DNA from: Eimeria necatrix
Taxonomy: Eukaryota; Apicomplexa; Conoidasida; Eucoccidiorida; Eimeriidae
Reading direction: 5' to 3'
Assembly: GCF_000499385.1 (NCBI RefSeq)
Contig: NW_013654523.1
Location: forward strand, 1-64,000
DNA length: 64,000 bases
Made by a program: the position numbers and the translations under genes. Under the pieces are notes generated by a model. That model did not search any database. It saw nothing but the letters and a program-made list of their open reading frames with translations, and had not been told where the DNA came from. Shown in pieces: positions 18,175-28,834 of this stretch (position 1 is its first letter; the number at the start of each line of letters is the position of its first letter).

Positions 18175-21132
18175 TGGACCTGCGGATGGTCTTTGCTCCA
18201 ATGGGGTCAGAAGATTCACTGACGTCAAGTCCAGCTTGATTACTGTTGATAGGCCGTGGGCTTGCTTCTGAATAGTACTATCGCTGGTTATTGTCGAGCT
18301 TTCTTCGGCTTGGCTCGGACACACTGGCCGCCCGTGACTCTCCCGATATGTAGAGTTGGTATACCTTGCAGTGCCGCCGCAGAAGTGTCCCAAACTGCGT
18401 GGCTTTTACCTGGAGGGAAGCAAGGTGACAAAATTTGACCTAAGGTGCAGTGCATAATAAGTCCTTGACATTGTGTCTACTGCGGCCTCGCCATCGGCTC
18501 ACCTGGGGCACAAGTGGGGAAGAAGGCAAGCACATCACGAGAGAATCATACGCGCAGTCTGCCAGGATTTTAGCATGATATTGAGGCCCTAGAGGTCCCT
18601 CAACTGAAAAGGCGAAAACTCTTGCAGAAGCACGTGGCACTTTTTACCATAAGAGGTCTAGGAGTCCCTAAGGATTTTCGGAGGAAATCAAGCGCTCACC
18701 TGAGTGGGGTGACCAGCAACGGCTTCCCCCTCGAAGAAAAATTGTTAAAAAATAGATGCCTTGTGGATGAGCCAGTTCCTAGTCGCCAAATTAGAATGCA
18801 CGTGCGCCTACCCTGCCTTTCGACTGATTTGCCAGGTTGGGCTTTCGGCGGAAGATCAGTGCCGAGAACCAGAAAGTAGTCCTAGAAGCGTGTCAAGGGT
18901 ACAAATTTTATAGAATGTTCTTGCTTTGTTAACGTCGAAGGGCATTTTGTTGCAGAAGGAAGAGGACACATGCACTGGCCAGCGTAGCAACTCACGACTG
19001 ATGTGATGCTGTTCTCAGGCGTCTTTAGATTTCGGGTCTGCAAAGCACAGCGGGCTGCAAATCGCTTGGGCATTTTCTGATTTGATTAGACCATACAGTT
19101 AATATGACGGCTCCATAGCTGGGTTTAAAGTTTTCTCACGGTATGTTTCTTCCTGCTGTTATGTACTGAATGATTCGCGAGCACGCCGGAGTTGCAGTCT
19201 TGCTGCGCATTGGTCTCTCGGAAGGCAGTCGAGTTTGCCACCAAATTTCTACATTTCATTGCAAATTCAAAGCATAATCGGTATTTCGCTCAATTATTAG
19301 TTTGTCTTTGGAGAGTGCACTGAGCATGGGTCCTGCTGCTCAGAGAAATGGCATTTTGAGTAAGGGCTCGTATGGATTTGCGCATTGCATCTGCCACAGA
19401 CACACACACATGATTATAATCATCTAGAAGATAAAAGCTCTAGACTAAATTTGGCTTTATGAATAATCCTTCAGGGGATTGTGTGCCTTGCACCCAAGCC
19501 TGCACCATGAGGTCTCGCAGCTCGAGTGGTTGTTACAGGACAGGAGCAGGGTGGGTGTCGGCCTACGCGATGCAGTGCCACGGTGCTCGAGTGGTTGTTA
19601 CAGGACAGGAGCAGGGTGGGTGTCGGCCTACGCGATGCAGTGCCACGCAGTCAACCACTAGGCTCCGCCGTTCCCTTTTCATCACTCTCCGCGGAATATA
19701 GTCCATAAAACGCTGTCTGCACCGGTGAAGTGCAGTTTTTGGCGCAATTTGCAATGAAACCGACCGGCAGAGGGGCCGCCACAGCGGTCGCGACCATGCC
19801 TTAGGTTTTTTTCTGCTTCCAGCTTCTCTAAACGTTCTCAAGCTGTGACTGGGGTATGGAACAAACTTATTTTGCGCCATGCAGTGGGGGTTTCAATGGT
19901 GCACCGCTGGATCTTGTCCCATGCTGCGTGTGAAGTGCGGGGCGGTCAATGGGGCCGCAGCCCCTCATGGATTTAGACACCCTTCTAAGGCTTTACTAGC
20001 CATACTATTACATGCTAGACGATTTCAAGATGGGTTACAAAAGTTTCTGTTTCTAGGCGCACTTCTAGCCTCCGCCTTCAGAACGCCAGCTGGGCCTGAG
20101 GGCGTGCTGCGCCACTCTCCATTATGGGGGAATGCTGGGAAGCTTCTATAGCCAAAGCAGGTTTTGAGTATTTTCTTAGCTTTTAAAGGATGCATCTCCT
20201 GCCATTCCCCGACTGAGCTGCTACGAGTCGACGCATCCAGGCAGTTGCTGTTGTGTGGAGCTGCTGCGACCTGTTCTGAGGAAGACCTGCTGCTTCTCGT
20301 ACCAGCCTTCGGGGGAGATCCGCCCTGAGGGCGGTGGCTCTATCATCACACTTTTTTGTACTGATATTCAGGATCAAGCAATTCTCAAAGTTGGGTGGGC
20401 ATCCAAAAGAATACGGCAGTTGGCGCAACATAAGCCGATCTTGCAGGCAGAACGCATGAACCGGAGGCCAAGGGCCGCACACGGGTCTCCAATGCTCCAA
20501 TCATTGTCAAAAATTGCTTTGTTAGCGTATTGGTGAGATCAAGAGCTGAAAATAAGGCAGACGATTAGCGATTCCCCTGAAAATGCTGCAACTGGGTACC
20601 CTTGGCGCACGGTGGAACCGCCGCATTCATTTCTGCCGGAAAATCTAGTTGCTTAGGATTGTCCACAAAAGAAATAGCGGCTATATTACAATTTATAACT
20701 ATGGTTGGGCGAGCGCCTGCAGGCGCATTTGCAATTCACATGCGTTTGTATTACGTACGCTACCACGTACTGACGGACACACAAACAAACTCTGGTGAAA
20801 AATTAGTAGTTAAGGCCCAAGAGCGTTTCCAATATACTATTTATTCATATTCATTGTGAAAATTTCCGAATACTTCTTAATGCGAGGAAACCCATTTGAG
20901 CCAGTGTTTTGCTGAACTCACGTCGATGTAGCTGAGCGCTGTGTTGCCAACAACCACAGGTCATGGCTTCCGTGGTCCTGTGTGGCAACAGAATCATATT
21001 TCCTACGCATTTCTCTCTTATTTTGGGTTTGTTTTCATATTTTAGAGGAAACTGCCTACAGTCAGTTACTGCGTTCGCTTGAATTGCCTAGTCAGCGTCA
21101 TCGTTGCTTCCTGCCTACCTCTGCTTTGGAAA
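18175..21132. other. No supported gene; one tandem duplication
   Basis: Repeat-poor sequence without recognisable exons, apart from the 65-base duplication at 19521-19647. Probably contains the promoters of the divergent neighbours. Confidence 0.5.
19521..19647. repeat. 65-base direct tandem duplication
   Basis: Unit starting CTCGAGTGGTTGTTACAGGA, copies at 19521 and 19586, identical over 62 bases. The period is not a multiple of three. Confidence 0.96.
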
Positions 21133-23286
21133 ATGTCGTACAATCCTACGTATGGAGGGCAGTTTCAAGGGCTCCGTGGTAGGTTGTATTCATCAAATAT
21201 CATTTGAAGGCCAGAATGTCACAAACGGTTCCTGTGCGTTGCCGAGTAGCGTACAGCAAACCAGCTTTCCTGAGTGGTCCACGCTTTTACCGAGCCATTT
21301 GCGCCGTACCTGTAGTGTGCACACGCCTTCGCTCACATCTCACTGAATCAGTGCACCTGCTCAAGAGCGAGTTGGCATGCAGTTGTGTAGTTGTATGTAC
21401 TTCATGGGGGGAGAAGCATCCACACACACGCAAGAGTGCAGCCTGAGCCTTGTATGTCTCTCCACTCTCTGAATTATTTACTAGGCGCAGCACAGAAGAC
21501 TTCCGGAAACAGCGGCACATCAAAAGTCGCGGGGAAGACTGCAGGCGGTGCTTCTGGAACGGGAGGATCACCTGCATCGAACGGAGGCAACACCGAGCCT
21601 GGTGACAAAGTAATAGTGACTCTGGGCGGGCTGAAGTAAGTAAACGGGATGTCCATTGTGCAAAAGGAACTCAGGCACCTTCTACATATTCGCACGTTCA
21701 TGTGTTCGTGAGGCAAATATTTGAGCATGCACAGGTAATGAGCAGAAGGTGCTTTGCTTATCTCGGGAACCTCTTGTTGTGTTACATGAGCAGCGTGCAT
21801 ACAGCTTCTTGCTGCGGCGCGGGAACAGAATTTTGTGCAGTTAGCTTTTGTGCCGGTCTTGTTGTGATCAGCGGTTACTTTCAGTACATAGTTGCGTGCA
21901 TGATGAGAGCCGCGAGCTAGTACTCCACACGGTTTACAGGGCGCGTACTGCAGTGCGCATTGGTGTCCTCTGAAGGCTGCGCTTTTCGTTTGTTCAGGCA
22001 GGTTAAACTGGACGCAATTAAAGAGGATGATGAAAGGTACTTCATCGTCGTGGGTCTCTTCGAAGGCGACGACCTGAATGCAGTAAGTAGCATCCCTGGC
22101 TTTACAAGCTCCAGCTATGCCCTTTCTACAAATACCAAACAAAACTGCAAATGTTACAAGCACACTTGTATTTAGTGGCTGTTTTACAATGCTTGCAAAG
22201 CCAGGTTACAGTTGTGGCTCTGCGAGGCAAAGGACCGTCCATGTGCTGAGTTCGCCCTCTGTGCACATGCACTACATAGTTGGAAAATGATGAATATGGA
22301 AGTTATGAGTGAAGGGAATGCCCTGTTTCCTGTCTGATGCCTTCGCGTGTTTAGGTTGTAAATCACAAGCGGAATAGAACGAAAGCCGTGAAAGGCCAGC
22401 TCGTTGGGGAGAATTACATGTGTTCTTTTTCTGGAGAGAAGATAATTTTGCCGATCGCAGATCCAAAAAAACGGTTTTTACTTTACATCTGCGCTGTCAC
22501 AATCACAAAAGGCACAGATGAACAGGGCAAGGTGTTCAAGGATATCTCACTCATGGGCATTGGATTTTCTCAAACTTTCGAGGTAGATGTGTGCAAGGTA
22601 CGACCCACCGATTTTGTCTGCTCTTCAGCGCCGGAGGTTTCTTACGTCACGGAGGTGGCTGCTGAGCATGCGCCACCATGCGTTTGTATTACTGCACTGA
22701 CTGACTTCTGGCGTATGAGTTTGAAGAGTTGGGTGTGTCCTGCAGAAGTACCAACATACTACAGCCGAGCTGCGCCTTGTGGAAGGAGGTGATCCTAGCA
22801 TCAGTCCCGGTGAGTAATTTGTTGCTTTCGAGTGGCTAGACATTACTTTTTCCCTCCTGCACGCGTTCATCGGATTATTGCTCGCATACAAAACATTTCT
22901 GACGCAGGCAAACTCGAACTAACGGTCGACGTTTGTAAAGGGGATAAGGGAGAAGCGGTTCCAGAGGACGTGGAGGAGAGGTGGGTGGAGCACTGTAATT
23001 GTACAAGAAGTTGAGCCCCTCCGTCTGTTTATTACAGTTTTCACGCCCATTGAATTAGAGGCTTGTCAGGTAGATGCTTGGGCATTCCATTTGAATACCG
23101 CTCCGAAGGAATGGCCACACTTGTACAGCATAGCTCTTGTTGGTCTCTAAGTATGTTATGGAGGCTCAAATTATCTGCTATTGTACGCAGGACTCGTCAT
23201 ATTTCCTATCACGTGAATACTAACAAACTGTCTTGTATGTGCTGTTCTGTGGTGTTTGCAGCATCATGGCTCAATTTCAGGGCTAG
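21133..23286 (+). CDS. Conserved-looking 228-residue protein, possibly C2-like
   Basis: Seven exons (21133-21178, 21485-21635, 21998-22082, 22355-22597, 22746-22809, 22908-22980, 23262-23286) join with all phases closing and consensus GTAAGT/GTGAGT donors. The protein starts MSYNPTYGGQFQG, has a Gly/Ser/Ala/Asn-rich linker to about residue 57, then a domain of alternating short hydrophobic strands (DKVIVTLGGL, RYFIVVGLFEGDDL, RFLLYICAVTI, GIGFSQTFEVDVC, TAELRLVEGG, GKLELTVDVC) that looks like a beta-sandwich. A C2-type fold is a guess from this pattern; I see no clear calcium-binding aspartate set. No signal peptide or membrane span. The last 8-codon exon (IMAQFQG) is the least certain. Family not recognised. 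Confidence 0.7.
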
Positions 23287-26200
23287 AGGCAATCCTTAAC
23301 GTAGGGCGACGTTCTTTTTGCCTCTAGACGTTTAAATCCGGTATTTTCAATGTGCAGCGCTCCATTATTCTTTGTGCTTGCTTCTCACCATGAAATAAGG
23401 AGTGATGGCGAGGCAAAAAACGCTGCGGAAGAAGCGGGTGCGAATGCCATTCGCCTTGTGTGGTCCTTTGGCTATTGAAGATAAAGTGGCGGCACCAAGA
23501 CGCCCATTGTTGTGCGGATGATTCTTATGCGGAGGCGGTTGTTGCCATGATACTTCGAAGTCGCTTGGGAGAGAACTCTGCCATGGAGTATACACCGACA
23601 GAAAGAGAGAGGCACACACACGAGCTTGTAGTGCGGCGCACACAAGGAATAATATCAATCCGCACAGAAGAAATTTGTCTGAACTCGTCATGTGTCTATG
23701 CCTTCGCGTAGAGACTCGTCACCTGCCTTTCAGTATTGTCAACATATTGAGAAGAGTTGACAGCGGGTGACTGAAGTCTGAGCGATTTCAAGTTATGTGG
23801 CTTACTGTCTTAACGAATTTGTGGTGAACTCTGAAGGGTTGTAAAGGACAGAATAGTAAATGCGATTGTGGATGCTAACTTCAGCGATATATTTAGAGGC
23901 ATTTGGCAACGTGCTCGAGTAGCTTAGGGAAGATTAGTGAACTAAGTGGTTGGTTAGCACCTTGAAATGTCTTGATTGACAAGCAAACTCCCTGCGGAGA
24001 AGGCTAGTTTAGTAGGAGTTTGCGAATGCCATTGGTACGCTGATTTGTGTGATTGGTTACAGGGTCTTCTTTTATCTAATGGCTTCGGGTCGTTGCGTTT
24101 ACATGTAGAATTTAGGGTCTGGATGCGTGGAAGCTTTTTTGAGGGTGCGAGATACATAGGGAATAGCAAGGCCTTTTGTGGATGGCAGTATGTGAACTCA
24201 ATAACTGCCGGTCCAGTGCTCCCTAGCTCAGCCGGTCTGGGAAATATTTTAGCAAATTATGTGGAGAAACAGGATCTGAGGGGGTAAAGGGGTTGTGGGC
24301 TCTACCCCTCAAGTTTGGATATGGCATACTGTAGAGGGGTTTTTTGAAGGTTAGGAAAGAGCCCATTCTCGACGTCCTAGCTGACAGAGCAGCTTGCTGA
24401 AGGTTTCGGTGTACTGTGTGGAAAAGGAGCTCTGTTATGAGGAGATGTTGGGAAGGTGTGAGGCTGCGGAAGGTCACCGCCAGAGATTGACCAGCCCAAC
24501 ACACACGGTGGATTCAAGAAAACTCCTGTGCAACTCTTCTGCTAGATGTTTTTTCCCACAGATATCCCAGAATAGTGGCCGTGCTAGGTGGTGATGGCTG
24601 GCCTTCCCGCATTAGAGCAATGTTATAGATCACTGGTACTCCACACGTTACACCAGGGAGGGTGGTCACCTCTCATTCACATGAGCGCCAAGGCCACCTT
24701 TTTTCACAATAAAATCTATCATATTTTCCTCCAACTGTTTTATTTTCCATATCTAGTGGCATAAAATTCCCCGTAAAGCCTTTGTTGGGCCTAATTTCTT
24801 CACCGGGCCGGGGACACAATGTAGTGAACAGCTGTCCGCACTGTTACTACGTAAAGTCCTAAGCGAGCCCGACACGGCGGTCACTCGGTACTGTCGGTCG
24901 AAGGTACCTGACTTTAGTTGACAACTATGGAATACCTTATTTACCTCGTACAATTGAGTTCATATTATCATGAGGTGTGTAAACCCAAAATAATAGAACT
25001 GAAAGCTGACCTTCGCTGTGAGTCAGTGCCCGAGTCGCGTCGCGGCACCAACCTCGTGGTCAGCCTCGCACCCGGTGCGAGCTCTTTGTTCGCTCTTATG
25101 AATTTCCACTAGCCTACGGTGCCTTATGGCCTAAGATATTCGATATTATCCATGCTTTTCGCATTAGTAAGACTCGGGGGTAGTGACGAAGGTCAATTGT
25201 AGTGCCCGGCACTACACACAAGGTTGAGTGTGGTTCAGCACAAGTAACGGCTTGAAGACGGCTCCCTTACACCACTTCTGCCCCACCAATGTCGCACTTT
25301 TTATCGCGAAGCTTTTATTGCTCTTCGTGTATCAGCTGGCAAAGGAGCTTCCCACTCATGACAGGCGCCCGTAAGAGCGAGCCTTTTTGTAGAGGAGGTG
25401 ATTCCCAAGGGAACGCTACATCGTGGGTCCTTTGAAAGTAGATTGCAGTGTGGATAGTATATGAAGAATAACACTGGTATGAAGTTTACGTGCGTGGTAG
25501 AAAAGCAAGCGAAGTGCAAAAACGGCCTGCGCGTCAACATGTGACCTGACAACGCTATAACCTTCTGGCCGGGAGCACGGTGTAACTTCTCCTTTTGGCT
25601 TCAGCAGTGGAAGAATTAGTTCCTTCTTTACAGTAATGATTCCTATACTGCGCTCATCTACTATGGATATGTTAAAGCTACCGAAGAGCACTCAAAGCTG
25701 CATAACATTATGCGTGGCCACTTCTAGTTTCGATACACAAGTTTACGCTCTAAGAATGTCGCCCATAGTCACAGCCCGGGCGCGGAAGCTCGGCCAATCT
25801 TTGTCTGCCCAGTAAACTCACCTTACTCGGAGTTCCCTGTCTCGACAAATTTAGCCCAGTCAGCTCAAGCTAATAATCTGAACCATTGACTGCTGCATTT
25901 CCACGTTCAGGGAAGTACTGACAGAAACAAAATCTAAATTGTAAAGACCTCTTCTTATGCGTAGCGGATATCTACACCTGCTGTGAGTCTCGCGTTTCAT
26001 CGGTGCAAAGTGCTCCTTTTTAACGGCAAGACGCCCTTGGGATCACTGTCCACGCTCAAAAAACACTGTATAAATGACCGAAACAGAAAAGCAGTGAGCT
26101 GTTGTCACAGGAACAATGATAACTGGCACTCTAGTCTTGCGGAGCCAGTCCTGTAGCAGCTGCTACTGGTCTGTCACGCGCCAATACCCGCCTTTACTGC

Positions 26201-28834
26201 ATATTATCCTGGGAAATCCTACGCTAGCCCTGAACTAAATTTGGCTCCATCTTAATACACTCACAATTTTTAGTGTAAATCTGCTTGACTAATCGCAAGG
26301 CGTGTTATAGAGAGGCTCGAGGTAAGTAAGGTTGGTCAGCTACGAAACTTGCTCTGCAAGGTTTAAGTTACGTAACGAAATCGAAGGAGGAGCAAAGAAG
26401 TTTTAATGTCATTACTGGCATTGATAGGGAGAAAGGAAAAGCGACGTACCCAAAAAGTGGTGGAACAAAAATTGTGTCGTACGGAAAAGGAACACTAATC
26501 GTCCAGACAAAGGATGAAGAGCTACGAGTTTGGCATAAAGGGCTGCCAGTTGGACTGGAAGGAGGTTTAACAAATTCCATTGTGGCCTGCAAGTTTCAGG
26601 ACTGTGGAACTATTGGTGAATCGGAAGCAGCAAGATGCCCTTAGCGGGCAGCTGGTGCTAAGAGAAAGTAAATGGACGGCAGCATAGAGAACTAGCTGAA
26701 AAGAGCGGATAACTTTCGAAATTAAAACCGTTTTGTTTCGCGGACGCTTGCAGGCGCCCAGACTGAGGTGACACCAAAGAGGCGCTGATAGCTGTGGAAA
26801 CTCTCACTACTATGCAAGTTAGCAGCTTGAGAAGAACTGATCGTTCTGCACCCTTGCCTAGAAACTCTTTGACGTTTGAATAATCAGCCCAGTCCCCTCT
26901 GTCACACACGAAACTCATCACTGAGGGCTGCAGCATTCTTTAAGAGTCGTCATATCACCTGATCTCATTGGGAGGCCACTTCCCACCTGCTGACCCTTGA
27001 AGGCGGCATGCCAGTCTCACGCACCACGGCTACTTTTCTACATATTGCCTCTATGGAGTTTGAAGGTGTCTAGTTCCTTTTGGCAACATTACGTAGGGTA
27101 CTCCACCGTAGTTACCAAGGGTGTGACATTAAAGAGAAAGTTCAGCAAAAGAGGCAATCAAATATGAATTCAAGAGCTAAGGGTTCTTGCACTATGGCTC
27201 TGCCATGTGTTGACAAACTGCGCAAAAATGCATCCAGACACAAACCGGCAGTTCCTTCGAACTGATGAATGCATAACAATGCGAGAAGGTCAAAAGAAGT
27301 ATTTTTTCTGTCATATCGAAGGGCAAGTGCTGCTAAAATCAGTCTACCGTCAATCGGACCCCCCGAAGCACCCAACGACTACGTCCATGTGCGTCTGATT
27401 GCAATCGTATCCAGCCCCATGCTCTGCTAAATCCCAGCCATTGCATCAAATGCTTTCGCACTGACGAGCGCGGCGAAAATGTTTCCCCGCAACTTGAGGA
27501 GCGGTTGCTGCTGCCGATGCTGCTGAAGCTTCGGCTGCTGAGAATGCCATTCTAGCCGCTATCTTCTTCTTTTATACTCTCTTAGCGATTTCGTGTATTT
27601 CTGTTTACTGATGCAAATGTATTTGTGTCGCACTCTTCAGATGTTGCTTTGTTTTGTATCTCGCATGCTGGAGCATCGGCGGCGCGGAAACAGCAGCAGC
27701 AACAAAAGTAGCGCCGCCCTGCTGTTTCTTCGTGCTGTCGCTGCAGGGAGAACCACAGGAAATGTTTTCTGTGGCGTGCACGCTGGTGAGGTAATATTTG
27801 ACTCACTGAAGGAGTACAACATTCCTATTCCCTGTACGCTGTTGTTGCGTCTCTCCGCCCTTGTTGTATCACCTTTGGATAAGCATGCATCCTACAGGTG
27901 CTCTGATGCTGATGCTGGTGGCACTTCCGCTGCTGCGTGCGTCACTCTAGCTGCTCCTGCCTGGCCCATTTCATTTGCTTCGCGATGGAATGATTCTCTG
28001 TCAGTCGCAATTTGTTTGTGCATCTCTGTTATCGGGTTTCCGAATGCTGTCGCGTACTTTATTTGCAAATGCTGTATTTGTTGCCACCAAACGGCGTCAT
28101 CAAGCAGCTCCACTGGGCAGCACGACCAACCAGCACCCCTAAGCAGCACCACCAAGCAATACCACCAAGAAGCAAAAACAAGCAGCAGCAGGAAGCAGTG
28201 GCAGCATGCAGCACGAGCGCGTAGCAGGAGCAAAAAGCAGCCTCAAACAAGAGCACCGAGGTGAGAAACGCATGGAACCAGCTTACATGCATGTAACTGA
28301 ATGAAAACAGCGCGAACACCCCATCCTTCTACATTCGCAAAATACATATATGTTGTTAATAATATTGAGTTTATTTCTGAAAATATGTGGGAAAGATCAA
28401 GACACGACTGTCGTTTTCCCGCTACTGAAGCGTACTCGCGCAAAGTCGCACGCTGTGTTGCACTGGCAGGATGGTGTGGTGGCAGAACTGAGCTTGTACT
28501 ATTAGTTACTTTCCGCTCATAAATTCGCCCTACTTTATAGCACAAAGAAGCTTTGCCTTTCTTACTTCCCACGGCAGCTCGCCATCGAAGCAAGCCGGCC
28601 GGACGACTGCATCAGCTGCGCAGCATCTGTCTGATTACAAGAGCATTCTTCAGCCTAGATTGTCACAACGTGACAAAAAGTCTGTGAAACGCAGTTACAA
28701 TAATTGGAATTGGATATGCAGTGGGAATTTTGTGAGCATCCCCATGCCGCGGTGTGGTCAGCGATTACAGGGGAGCCAAGAGTGCCACCAGTTGTGGCGT
28801 ATGTCGTGGGGCATTGCGTTTCAAGGGGCTTATA
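23287..28834. other. Long interval without a supported gene
   Basis: No recognisable exons. From about 27.5 to 28.3 kb CAG/CAA-like codons appear (for example 28095-28260, Ser/Gln/Thr-rich in one frame), which could be 5' exon or untranslated sequence of the SNARE gene that follows. Frames of up to 223 codons there carry no domain I know. Confidence 0.45.

Noticed and set aside
18175..18393. N-terminal extension of paralogue A
   Set aside because: The open frame has no ATG there, and the paralogue B start aligns with the ATG at 18174.
27593..28264. 223-codon plus-strand frame
   Set aside because: Mixed composition with Ser/Gln-rich end and no known domain; a competing minus-strand frame looks equally plausible. 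Could be 5' sequence of the SNARE gene.
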